Source: Vanilla planifolia
Lineage: Eukaryota; Streptophyta; Magnoliopsida; Asparagales; Orchidaceae
Direction: 5' to 3'
Assembly: GCA_023846275.1 (NCBI GenBank)
Contig: JAIUJO010000069.1
Location: 1,953,242-2,017,241, forward strand
DNA length: 64,000 nucleotides
A model generated the notes under the pieces. It ran no database searches. It had not been told where the DNA came from and saw nothing but the letters and a program-made list of their open reading frames with translations. Positions 47,160 to 60,562 of the stretch are shown in pieces. Each line of letters begins with the position of its first letter. Positions within the stretch are counted from its first letter, which is position 1. The position numbers were made by a program, and so were the translations under genes.

Positions 47160-47900
47160 AATTTTATGAATTTTATTGAGAGTGAATCTTCCAATAAGCC
47201 ATGATTCTTTTATAATCAATATAATCCCTATTGGAATAGTATGGTTGCCATTCACTTGATCGTAGTAGGTAAGGAATTATGATAGCTACTACAAATTTCA
47301 TTTTAAAAAAGTTCAAAAGTTGTAGAAAACCACCTAGAATTGATCAAAACTTGATAATGTTGAATGAAGAGTGCTTGAGGAAGTTGTCAAATATGTTTTC
47401 CTAATGAGACACTTCTCTCTCTTCACATACAGTTGGGGTTCAAGAATCTGAAGAAGATTCTTATGGGCCTTCATTTTTTTCATGTTGTTTTTGTTGAAAC
47501 AAAGAGGGCATCATTTACACTTAAGTATGGTCATCCTTTTGGTTCCTATCTGGCCAATTTTGACCCTCTCTCGACCTATCAAAATGATAAGTATAATGCA
47601 ATTCTCTCACTTTTTGCCAACTTAATGGGGGGTTTGAGTCCCAGATGCTCATGGTAGGTGAAATAATTTCTACTCTATGACTTATGAAAAGATTCCAACA
47701 GTTGCCTTAAGAAATAAATCACAACTTCTATGAAATTTGGCACCTAAATGGAATCGATGAAAATAACTTCAACGATCCATCCAATTTGAAGACAATCAAT
47801 AGATACATTTTTGGGAATGATTCATCCTTCTCGAATCACAAGATAGAGGTAACATAGAGAGGTACATTTCTTGTTAAATAATTTAAAAGAAATATGATAG
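47160..47900 (+). other. Island of ordinary composition with a 74-codon frame
   Basis: This directly follows the right dispersed repeat and is clearly richer in G/C than the DNA on its right. The plus frame 47433-47657 has balanced amino-acid use (TLKYGHPFGSYLANFDPLST, then a Gly/Leu-rich end) and no low complexity. I do not recognise the protein. It could be a decayed gag segment of an element whose LTR is the preceding repeat, an exon remnant, or chance. No splice signals, start context or continuation were identified. Confidence 0.35.
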
Positions 47901-49130
47901 TATAAAATTATGAGTTGTTTAGAATCGTTATTAATTAATTTATTAAGAGAATAAGAAAAAGTTACCAAAATGAAGGATCATCTTAACAATTCGCTTAGAT
48001 CAATAATACTAAATATTACTTTGAAACAAATTTAAAAAAAATAGAAAATATAACATCATAGTGCTATGCAAAAACTATAATGCAAATATAAATATTAAAG
48101 AAAAGAAAAATTATAAAAATTGCATTATATTTGAAGTAATATGTATAAAATATAAATAATTTATGATTAAAAAAATAAATTCATTAAGAAAATTTAGTTG
48201 AAATAAAAGCTTTATAACTATAAGAAAAGCTCATAAATAATAAAAAATAATATTACATAATTTATGTGAATTCATTCGGAAATATTTGCATTTAAAACAA
48301 AAATTTTTATATCTTCTATTTCATAGAAATATTATAATAAAAGTAATAAAAATAAATTTTCTATGTCAAATGGTATAAAAGCATTATGCCATTATAAATT
48401 ATAAAATACACATAACATAAAAGATAAAAATTTTTTGTATGTTAAAAAATTAAAATATTAAAAATAATATACATAATATATTAATAAAATAATTCATTAA
48501 ATAATCTTAATAATGCATGACATATCAACAAAAAATTTGTAGTAATTTAAAGGAATGGTATTACGGAATACAAATAAGGAAGCACAAAATACTAAAATGG
48601 TTAAAGCACTCATAATTTACAATTTTAGACATTTTCCATAATGTTCGTAGTTATGTGAAAGAAATAAATTGACTAATATTTATTACTACTTTAGTAACAT
48701 AAAATTGGTTTTATCCAAAATATGAAATGCACAAAAAACATATCGTAATTAAAGATGTTTTGTTATTACAAATATCACCAATGAGTAATGCCGATATAAG
48801 AAACATCAATATTTTAAAAAGTTATTTTAGTCTAACAAAATTTAAAAAATTCTTGATAAGTATAAAAAGAAAAAGAAAAAAAGGAGAATGTTTATTTAAT
48901 TATACAATACATTAAAGGCATTCTTTAATAAAATAGGACAAATGACATCTTATTATTTTCATAAACTTTTAAAGAATTAAAAAATATTTAAAAAATAATT
49001 ACAATAAAAGAATATGTAAAACTTTACAAATAATGTGCATAACTCACATATGTATAGGAAAAAGTTAAAAATAAATCTTATAGAAAACTTAAAACATTAC
49101 ATAAATTGTGCATTACAAGTAGTTAAGTGG
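47900..49130. other. Extremely AT-rich block
   Basis: A- and T-run-rich sequence with no motif. The 62-codon Lys/Ile-rich plus frame at 48727-48915 reflects base composition rather than coding. Confidence 0.65.
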
Positions 49131-49270
49131 AGTAACATGTACAAGATTGATACATTCACCAAACCTAAAATTTTAATAATGCTTAGGATGGATGTGGAGA
49201 AGGCCTATGGACATGTTGTCTTATCATATTACCTAACTATGGGTTTGACTATTGACAAGCAAGAATCTTC
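49130..49270 (+). pseudogene. Possible LINE reverse transcriptase motif A remnant
   Basis: Within the 92-codon plus frame 49035-49313, codons at 49186-49218 read RMDVEKAYGHV. This matches the plant LINE RT palm motif LKLDMxKAYDxVxW, with the catalytic Asp present and the motif's second Asp replaced by Gly. The following LSYYLTMGL resembles the FLxxxLxxMGF continuation. Base composition is less AT-rich just here (49130-49260). No other RT block is visible nearby, so this is a small fragment or a coincidence. Confidence 0.4.
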
Positions 49271-52200
49271 ATTTTTTATTATTTTATTTTTTTATTTTGT
49301 AAATATTTTTTAAATTAAATATAAGAATAGATTTTTATTATTACTATTTACCCTCAAAATACTTTTTCCAAGGCATTCTTACTATTTTTGAAATGGCAAG
49401 ACAAATTACTGTTTATGTAATTTATCTTTAAAAATTATGCTATTCAAAAGTCTTCGTGATTTTTTAATTTTTAAACTTTTTTATTATCCTTATTTCATTT
49501 TTATATGCCTCTTTCTTCGAAGGCAAGTTATTTTTTGTTTCATAATTCATTCATAATTCTAATTAATTTAAAATTTTCTTATAAGATTCATTTTTATTTC
49601 TTTCCTAATGGATTATTTATCTATAATAACTTGTTGTAGAATTTCTTAGAGAGAAACTTTTAACAATCATTGTACATAAATTAATCTTTAATATTTTTAA
49701 TTACTCAAAGTATTTGTTATATTAATACTTATGTAAATCGTTTATTCAAATTTCATTTTTTTATTTGAATAAAAAAATATAATTTATTTTTGCTAATTAC
49801 AAATAAATCTTTAGTGCTCTAAAATATTTTATTTCTTGTTTATAACAAAAATTTAAAAAACTTTTAAGTTATATTATTATGATGCAAAAAAATATATAAA
49901 TTAAATTAAAAGAATACTTAAAATTTGAAATTTTTTAAAACTACATAAAAACGTTTTATGGTATTGGAATGAAATGAAATAATGTAATATATGTTATTAG
50001 TCAAAAAATTTTAAAAATTACATTGCACTTATTTATCTTAATTATAATTAAAAATTATTTGTACAAAGATTAAACAAAAAAAGTATTTAGGAAATATAAA
50101 ATCTTTACTAAAAAGCTACTATAGATGATAAAGCAATAAAAAGAAGTAAAATATGATGAACGAAATTAAAAGTTGAAATTACTCATCAAATATTTTAAAA
50201 AATAGTTATTTAAGGTTTAATAATATAATTATTAAGAAAAAGAAAAATCATAGTAAAAGTAAATCAAAAGTAGAAGAGAATGCTACTTTTTAAATGAACC
50301 TTTGTCACAAATATTTTCTAAATAATACTCATATAAAGATAGTGGAAACAAAATTTAAAATATTATATGTTTGTAGCATGTTAAAAAAATGAATGTTACG
50401 ACAAGATAATAAAAAAATATTTGTCTGTCAAAATGATGTGATTAAGGCAAACTAACTAAGATACTTCTAAATAATCAACAAGCATTAGTTTGACATTTTG
50501 TTGTTAAATATTTTGCTGCTTATATAAAAATAGTAATAAATTTATATTTTTATAACTTTATGATTAATTACCACTAGTTGTCCTGTCATCACTACCTATA
50601 TTGATCGTAAATAAAGTTACTATGTTCCATCTAGTTTGGTGAGAGCTTGGTAGAGTTTTTGGATTTGTTACAAATGAAAAATATTGGATTGAAGACTACT
50701 GCTAATAAAATACATCAAAAGGTTTTTCACTTATTTGCCCTCATTGTATATGTGTTAAAATTTAATTATTTTTAAGTTAGAAAAAGTTTAAAGGATAAAT
50801 GCTTGAGATTTACTTATAATATCTTTAATACATGGGGATATCTGGGCATCTAGGAAAGATCTTTGTTTTAAGTTGCGTTTGTATCACTACATTACTGATG
50901 CAAGACAAGGATAATATATTTGATCTATTTTAATGAGAGCTTCGTAAAATTTTTGGATTTAAGAAAATTTTAGGCCTTTAAGACTACATGCAACTTTCCA
51001 ATCTTTCATATTAAAATGGCTAAATTGTTTTAAAAATTAAAATCTCAAAACTTTGTTGCTACAAATAAAAAATTTTAATTACGAAATAAATTTATAATAA
51101 TGGTATTGACAATTTAGAGCATAAAAATTGTATGATTCAAACGTAAACAATAAAGCAATAACATGATAAAATTTAAAATATTGACACCTAAGTTATAACA
51201 TTTTAATGTGATGAAAAATTTGAATTCTTAACACATTAAGAAACCATGTGAAAACAAAATTTTTGCATAAACATGCCAATTATTCAAGATTAAGTGTATT
51301 AGATGTATTTTTTTTATTAGTACAGTTATTATATAAGTATTCTTAAAAAAACTTTTTCGATATTAAAATATTTTATCATTATAGTAATAATTAAATAAGA
51401 AAAATTATGTTTATAGGACTAAAAAATTTAAAAGTAGGAAAATTATATAGTAAGTGTAATGCGAAAATAAAAATGTTTAAAATTTTTACATAATATGATA
51501 AAAACAATCTTTTTTATGAGTCATTGTAAAGAAAACTTCATAGTTTAAGTAAAAATTTGAATAAGATTAAAATATAAAATTTCATCAATGAAATAGGAAA
51601 TTTATCAAGTTAAAACTTTTTGCATGACTTAATTACAAAAATATTCTTACAATAAAAATTTTCAAGTGTTTAGATATATGAAAAATAGCATAATAAATTA
51701 GTTCAGCATCTAAATGGTATTAGTATGTAAAGAAATAGAATGTAAATTATCTAGCAATGAAAAAAAAATTAAAAGCAAGGAACCTTACAACCAAAAAGGA
51801 TACTAGTCAGCCAAATATAAGCTTTATGAAAAACATGATCAATAGTTGCTACAACATATACAAATAATTTTTCTTTAGCAAGCTATTTAAGATGACCTAA
51901 CAATGGTGCAATTGGGACGAGAACAACCATTACATAAAAGGTAGTTTAGAACACTTATGTTAGTCAACTTAGATATTTTTTACTATTAGAGAAGTGAAAC
52001 TCGATGTGCACAAAAGCTGCATGAAGGAGTGGTCTATAGTTGTAGGATTCATTTGGGATTAAAAAGGTAAAACATTAAAAGTTCTTGCAAGATTAGATAG
52101 CCATTGCCCTAACATTGAAGTAAGGGTATTTTTAATAACCAAGTGTTTGAAAGTGTAAATGGTAATAGGTTTACTATATTAATAATTGAACTAGACCACA

Positions 52201-55200
52201 TCACATATTTTAGAATAATTCTAGGCTCCAAAAACTTCCTTTAAAGTAAAGCAACACATAGCAAGCTAAGCAAGTGATCGAAGCAATTAAGGTGGATTGG
52301 TACTTCATTTATAATTACGGTAGCCAAAGAACTAGAAAAATTACAAAATGATTGGTCAATTAGATAACAAATAGACATGATATATTTATAATATTCCATT
52401 ATAAAGTAGGACCATATTAAACATGGGGAAGACTCAATTACCATAAATTCATAAATAGTAAATGGCATAAAGTTTGACTTTTTATGTCACAATGATAAGA
52501 TACTAAATTTCAAAAGTTGTTGTGCTACTATGAAAATATCATAGAAATCTTAGTAGATACCTTTTCAATTGCTCTTTTCCAATCACAAAGTCGCTGATTT
52601 ATTAATTACATTGCCTTGATATATCATATTATCATTTCTAGAAAGCTAAGTCTAAAGAAATACCATTCACAATGGTTCATCGTCAAACTATAATTATTAT
52701 GGCTTCATTCTTTTACTAGTTAGAGAGGGCACTATTTATAATAGGATGACATATACAACATTGGTACAATCTGTTTGGTATTTTGGCATTAACAAATGCA
52801 TTAGACTACTATGATTACCAAACTAGAAAAATCATTTCCAACTCTATTAAGCTTTTTGCTTGAAGATTATAACATAATTCTCATGGTTGCATCATGCACT
52901 ATGTTTGATAAACCTTCTATTTGTTTAAAGAACCTCAGGTGTGCAATATTGCAAGATGTCATTTTTTTTGTATTTTTTCATTTTATGATATATAACAATT
53001 TTTTTTTGGAAAAGTTTTAATCTTGTTTTTTTTAATGATACATGCGCTTGATATAGAAATGGCTTACGAGATCAGTAGATGGTCATTACTCTATCCATTT
53101 TATGTTTCAATTTGATATTATGATAAGTGTCGAGCCATGATTATTAAATGTATTTAGCATCATTCATTCAGGATTAGTATTAGAAGATCTAATTTGATTA
53201 TAAGTATGCATGGTTATTTTAGGGCTGTAAATCTTTGTTATATTCGTTCAAGAACTTCTTTCACTTTATTTTATTTATAATTTCTTATTTTTCACTTTCT
53301 TTAACAAGACAATTTTTTTAATTTGTGAAAACTTTCTTTTTACAAGTTATGCTTTATTAAAAAAATTAAAAATTTTCAACTATGTTAGAGCTTAGTTCTG
53401 CTTACAATTTAGTAATATATTATTCTTATAATGTATTTATTATTTTTAATTATTAACTGATATTTTTTAGTCAATTTAAAATAAAATCACTGAGGACTTT
53501 AGTTTCTGAAAAATCTTACTATTTAATTAAATTTTTACAAAATAAAAATATCAAAATGAAATAGAATTGAATAATGATAAAAAATTACATTATAAAATTA
53601 TAGTTGGCAAATTTGTTAGTTAATATTAAAATTTATTAAGAAAAATTAATACATAAAAATTATAAAATATTATAATTTTTACAATGCTCAAATTTATGTG
53701 TCGCTATGTTTTGAGAAAGATATTCTATCTACAAAATTTAAAAATTATATATATTAAAATTTTCAAATAATAATTTCATAGCAATAGATGTGTTGATAAT
53801 ATTTTTGTGAACACATAAAACATAACACAAAAAATAAAAAATAAAAAATTTGAAATATTTTAATTATTAAAATTTTTGTTTAAGAAATTTTACAAGGTAA
53901 ATACTGAAAGTAAGTAATTCTAAAAAATCAAATCGATAAGAAAAAAAAATAAATTTCTTAGAAAACTTTGCAAAAAAAGGTAAAAGACATGTAATTCTAA
54001 TGTGAACAATAAAAATGAACTATAAATGTTTTTTTCAACATAAAAATTCTTATTTTTTTAAAAATTGCTATAAAATTGAGTAAATATCAGCATTTTACAA
54101 AATGAAATTTATGGCTAAAACATATATAAAATAAAGTATAAAACACTACATAAATACATAATAACTATTACATTAAAAGATTTGTAATGCCAAAAAATTA
54201 TGACTATTAAATTATAATGGGAATGAATTTCACAACTATAAAAAGTTCATAAAGTTGTAAAAGCTAAAAGCATTTGTTGATGAAAAAATATCAAATGATT
54301 AATATTATTTTAAAACATATTAATATATGCTTAAATTTAATTATACTTTTTGTTATATAATGTATCAAAACAAATGTTCATAACAGTTTTAAATAAGGAT
54401 GTTTTGTGAAGCAAAAAAAATTATATAAAAATGCGTATTTTTTCGCACAAAAAAAAATTTGAAACATTTATTACGATTTATGCGACATATGAAAGACTAA
54501 TATTTTATATGTAAACACAAAATATGTTGAAATTTTTTTACGAAAATGTTATTTGATGAGGAAACAAATTTCATTTTATCAACTAAAGAGTACATGTACG
54601 ATAAAAAATTTAAAATGCAAATACACAAGAAAAAAGGGTAACTTAAATATAAAAATAATTATAACTCTAAAAACTTATATTAAATATTCTAATGTCTGTC
54701 ATAAAATATTAGAAATTATGTCCGTCAATTTTTTTCCATGAGATTATTTTGACATATTTATAAATTAAAAAATAATAATGTGATCAATTTGGCAAAAATT
54801 TAAATTATCTAAACAAGAGGAATTTTTTGTTTGAAAGTAACATTTTCAGGCAATAAGATGTATAGCCACATCTTTGTTGTTTATTAGATTGTCTTACCCA
54901 CTGAACGTTTACATTAGTTAGACTTTTACCCTATTAGTTTTGTAAAATTTGAGATTTTAAAAATGTGGTACGACAACATTATGAAGTGTAATTTAGACCA
55001 ACAATATTATATTTGAAATAATTTTTGTAGGTTAAATAAAAGTAATATTATGCATTAGTCTTAAGCTAAAACCTTCATTCTTGTTTATTTTTATAATAAT
55101 TTAATTGTAATAGACAAAGAAAACCTTTAATGTATGATAATTTATTATTTACATATTGAAAATTATTTTAAATATTGTAAATTTGAAGTATATTTAATTA

Positions 55201-58200
55201 TGTTTAGTTATAATTTCAAACTTTTTATTTTTATCAATATGCATAACATTTTTTGTGACATCATATACTGATTATGATAATATCTTTTAATAGTTTGTCA
55301 TATTTATTATATTACTTTTTAAAAATAAAATTGTTTTACTATTGTTAGTTCATAGAATTTACATTTTCTACAAAGTTATCCAATTATTGTTATATATATT
55401 TTTTTATATTTTTATTATTTTATGTATATTACAAATTCTTAAATTTTACAATATTTTGTATTTTATTTTCATTCTTGTATCTTTTCATTAGAAAGGTATC
55501 TTGATAAAATTCATTGTGTTAGATGAAATTTGAACATTTTTTTAAAACTCTTTTAATGCTGCTAATGTATTTTGAAAAATTACTTATATGAAAATAAATA
55601 TTTCTCAACATTTACTAAATAATTTTAATCAGTTATATATATTTTTTGTAATTATTTTTTTCTATAATATTTTACATTTTTTATGTAATAATAGTTACAA
55701 TAATAGTTTTTAATAAATTAAAAATTTTTAAATTATTTTAAATAAAGTTAAGCATGTATGTAAAATATATCTTAAATAAACAAGACAAATGGGATTGAGA
55801 AATAAAAAGTCAATATGATAATACCACTTTTGAGATCGTTAATGGAATTATTTTTAGTGTTATAATTTTTTTAAAATAAAAACTTTGACGATATTGTACG
55901 ATAATTACAATTTGTAATGGTAATATAAGAATAGTAAATATTAATATTTGTATAAAAATTTATTTAAAATATCAACAATAAAAAATCATCAATGAATGTA
56001 AAATAGTAGTTTGTAATATTAGAAAATAAATGAATGAAAAGGATAAATATTAAAACAATTAAACTGTGAAGATCTGAATATAATTATTAAATGGTCTACA
56101 TAACGAAAAGAAGACACAATAAAAATATCAATTCAATTATAGTGTATAATTCAATAAATTGTTATTGAAAAAAATTATTTATAATTTTTGTGCCACATGT
56201 CAATAAACAATTTCAGTTATAATTGCACTTAAAAAAATTATTTACTCACAAATAGTATTTTTTAAATAAAAAACAATTTTCACATTGGATAGTTTAAAAT
56301 CCTCATACCATTCTAATTGCGATAAATTTTCTAATAATTTATAAAATATATTTAAAAAATTTATTTAAAATGTACAATATTTTTAATATTTGTTTTATTA
56401 TAACGTTAACAGATTTCTGGAAATATTTTGAACCAGGCACACTCTACATGTTTTGTAAAATAATACTTTTTTGATAAAATATTTTTAAAACAATAACGGA
56501 AACTGTTTTAGAAAATAAGTAATATAAAATATTAACACATAAACTACTCAAACAATAAAAAATTTTCTATTTAATAAAATGAGCAAAATATTTGAAAATG
56601 TATTTAAAATATTTTATGAAAATTTTAGTATATCATGATAGTATTACATGAAAATGAATTTTCTAATTGTATGATATCGTAGCAAGAAAAGTCATAATAA
56701 ATAGAAACATAGACTATTTTCCATTTGATGAAAATATAATAGAACATAAAGAGATCATTAAAGAACATAAAACTTCATAGCAAAGTGAAAAAAGTTATTG
56801 AAAACAACAACATTTAAGAACATAAAAATATTTACAATTGTTAGAATAATAGCAATATAGAATAGTCTATAATTATTTCAATAAAATTTTAAAAACTTAA
56901 TTCATCTTTTTATAATCATGCTGAATAAAAAACATTTTCAACAATAAAAGATTTCTTTTTTGGTTATAACTGCTACAAATGAATTATTACAAATAGCAAA
57001 TGGTTATAGCATTTTAAAAACTTGTATTAATTTTTAAAATAAATATATGAAAATTTAACTACGATAAACATAATAAAGAATTGTTTAAAAAGAAAATAAC
57101 AATCATTAGTGTTGCAATAAAAATATGTAAACAAAATGAAAGAAGTTAATAAAATAAGCAAAAAAATGTTCATGTTGTAAATAAAAATATCAAAATTATA
57201 AAAATATAAAAAAGGCATGAGCACAACTTAATAATTGAAAAATTAAAATTATTTTAACATCTTTTTGAAAAATAATCTCATCGTCTTAACAATCATGATA
57301 AACATTTAGTATGAGAAGAAGTACACTAACATGCAAAATTTTTTAAAAATTGTATGAGCCATAATGTAGAAGAGCAAATTGGTGAATTATATATTTAATA
57401 ATATTTTTTTATTGTCAGAAATATTTTTTAAAATATATTTTTTGAAATTAGATTGCTCAACATTTAATGAAGTACATAAGGAATCTTAAAGGGTTAAGCC
57501 AAATCTTGGGCTTACATCCACCCCCGATGACTATGCGGACTTTTACTAATCATCATTTTCATCGAAGCACAAAACAAAATATATACAAATACTCCAATGA
57601 GATACCAAAATCCACAAGAAAGTTTGACTATAGGAAACATTTTGAAAATTTTACAATTTTTTATAAAATAATTCCTACATTTTTTAAATCTTTAAAACAA
57701 GTGTTACACAACTAATTCCTAACAAAAGCCCCTCCAATAGATAAAATCAATTTTTTCAAAAGGTAGCCATCACAGATCATATGAACAAAATGATGGTACA
57801 ACTACTGTTTGATTATAGGTGCTCAAAGCAAATACTATTTGATTAGAATAATTGATAAAAGGGTTTATATTTAATCATAATGAAATGAGATCTAGAACAT
57901 TAGATTAAATTGCTAGATTGAAAATGATATTACATGTGTTATTGTTGATGAATGAAGGGAGACATTAAGTTGCTCAATCAACCATTCCTAATGAATGGCT
58001 AGAGGTAATAAACTATTCCCAAATACTACTGCAGGAGTCATGCCTTAAATCTATAATCTGTGCTAACCTTTCTTGGCTTTTGTCGGGCTACTAGTGTGCT
58101 GTTCCTTTAGACTCATTCCTATATTATGGGCCATAGACATGAGTCAAGTCCTTTGGGCTTTGTGGTGTAAAAAATATTTTTATGATTTCCAAAATATTAT

Positions 58201-60560
58201 ATATTTATATATATGAAAATTATTTGAATATTTATAAGATTTCAAAAAGTCAAATATTGTAATAAAAAATAAATACAACAAAAACACAAAATTAAATATG
58301 TATAAACAAATGATAATAATTTGTGGCATAATTGTATAGAAATTACAAGTTTTAACAAGTTAAACATAAAGATTTTGAAACATATTTTTTTGTTGATTAG
58401 CAACTCTACAAATAATATTGTTGTTGACTCCAAAGTTAGTAATTTAAGACATTAACATTTTATTAATAATTTTAGCTTACTTTGCTCTAACAAACTCAAA
58501 CTATTACAATATACCTTGACATTTAACTAACATAATACTGAAGTAAATAAAATATTAATAAATATTTAGCTTGGGTTTATGATTATCATATTAAAAATGT
58601 ACATTTTAAAGGTATCATAATTCAAAAACACATGATTATAGGAAATTTAATAATTTTTGCTATAAAGAGAGCATTAAAATTAAAGATAAAGTGCAAAGAT
58701 AAAATTTAAAAACATATTTAAAAATTTCAAGTGCATATATAATGCCAAATAATTATATCTAATATAGTATTAATTACTAAATATTGACAAAAAAAAATTT
58801 TGTTAAGAATTTTTCATATTATTTTTAAAAAAAGTGAATGCATTCAATTATTATACATCTTTTTCCATTAAAATGCAAAAAACATAAATAGAATATCATG
58901 TCTTTGAAGAAAACTTTTAGATATTAGAACAAAAAATTACAAAATATAATAAAAGAACAAGTTATATTTATAAAAAAACTGAAATGTCAAATATTACTTA
59001 TGTTTTATATTTTTTGATTTCTTATTAATTCTCACTTTACTATATACATTATATCAATAAAAACGTTTTTTTCATATATCCAAAGAACTATAACTAATAT
59101 TAGAAAATGAAAAAATAATCAATTCGATAAAAGCTTTGTGCAAATCTTACATGAAAAATGTTATGGAAAGTAAATGAACATTTTGAATTCAAATAAAAAG
59201 CCCCACAAAGACAGGACATTTATTAATCATATATAATACGTAAGTCAACTAATAATCACAAAAAATTATCATTTAGTAAATAGAAAATTTGTAGCAAACT
59301 AAATGATATTTATTTAATACAAAGGAAAAAATAATAATTTTCTAAAAAATGAACGTTTTCACAAAATGATAGAAGACAAATGTTCTAGAATAAATTTAAA
59401 ATATGAAAAAAATGAAAATAAAAAATCATCCTCTTAAATATATCTTAAAACAATTTTAGAAAAATCTCTCATTTGGCAGATCTAATTCAATATTCAATTC
59501 AATATGAAAGTCATCAAAATTTATTTTTACTAAAATAATAGTTATAAGTCTTTTGTTGGAGATAGAAAACAAAAATAATGTTAATATAATGGAAATTTAT
59601 AATATAACACTTAAATATATTACTAACATGAATTGAAATTTTCTTAGTTTAAGAATATTTCAAAATGTTAGTTTTTTACAATGAAACATTAAATATAATA
59701 AATATTGTTAAGAAATTTAACATTTGAAAAACATAAGAAACTATGCACCTAAATTTTTTCAATGTATCACGAAAATACAATACATTTGTATAGAATTTTG
59801 TGTACAGATTATCTTTAATGTTAGATTGAAATTTTTTTTTAAAAAAACATAATATATGTATGACTAATATTAAAAAATTTGACGTTAATAAAATATCTAT
59901 ATTGTATATTAACAAAAAGTTTTGTAAATAATAAACCAAAAATAAACAGCATATTAGAAAAAATGACAATAATGAAATAACTTAAAAATAAACAAAATGT
60001 GTACATAGATTTATGAAACAGTTTTCATAATATTTAAGTCTAAAAAAATCCAATGAGGATAGATTTTTTGTGAAAATAAAAGCAACGAAAAAATAGATTA
60101 TTTTAAATGATAAAATGGTTATGCAAATGAAGTGACAAAATTATCAAAAAGTTACAATACTTTATGTTATATACAAATAAAATATTTTGTAAAAGTTCAA
60201 CTTCCTCTTATATAATATATAAATTAATTTATTATTTAATTAGAAATAGGTTTGTTATGTGATATAAATGAATGATTAAAACATGACATTAAAAAGAATA
60301 GTGGATTAAAAATCTCCTAATTTACAAAAATTTAAAAATACTATAAATTATTTAGAAATCGATAACATAATTGTAAAATTTATTTATTTAGTACATTCAT
60401 AACACAATAAGCTAACTTGTGTATCAACAAAAGAGTTTTCTTATTATTGTAACTAGAAAAGACTTAAACATGAAAACTATATTATTTTAAGAAATAATAA
60501 ACAAATTTAAAAAATTTGGCCATTTAATTTTAAAAATAAGAGAAAATTAATTTAGGAAAA
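49270..60560. other. Extremely AT-rich block, right section, with small islands
   Basis: Most of this is near-homopolymeric A/T sequence without coding potential. Less AT-rich islands occur at about 50580-50990 (a diverged direct repeat), 51800-53200 (unassigned; frames of 75 minus and 69 plus codons without motifs), 54830-54950, and 57460-58170. The last includes the 82-codon plus frame 57467-57715, which I do not recognise. Its part at 58020-58170 has the highest G/C of the block. No RNA gene was seen. Confidence 0.6.
50578..50995 (+). repeat. Diverged direct repeat, period about 0.3 kb
   Basis: The stretch around 50590-50690 (landmarks ATCACTACC, then GTGAGAGCTTGGTAGAGTTT and TTGGATTT) recurs at about 50883-50985 (ATCACTACA, then ATGAGAGCTTCGTAAAATTT and TTGGATTT, then AGACTAC). 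The two copies are clearly related but differ at many positions. The unit is unassigned. Confidence 0.55.
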
Positions 60561-60562
60561 GA

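Noticed and set aside
57467..57715. 82-codon plus frame as a real gene
   Set aside because: It has no recognised domain, start context or neighbours. Its composition is somewhat better than its surroundings, but that is insufficient to call it, so it is noted only as part of an island.
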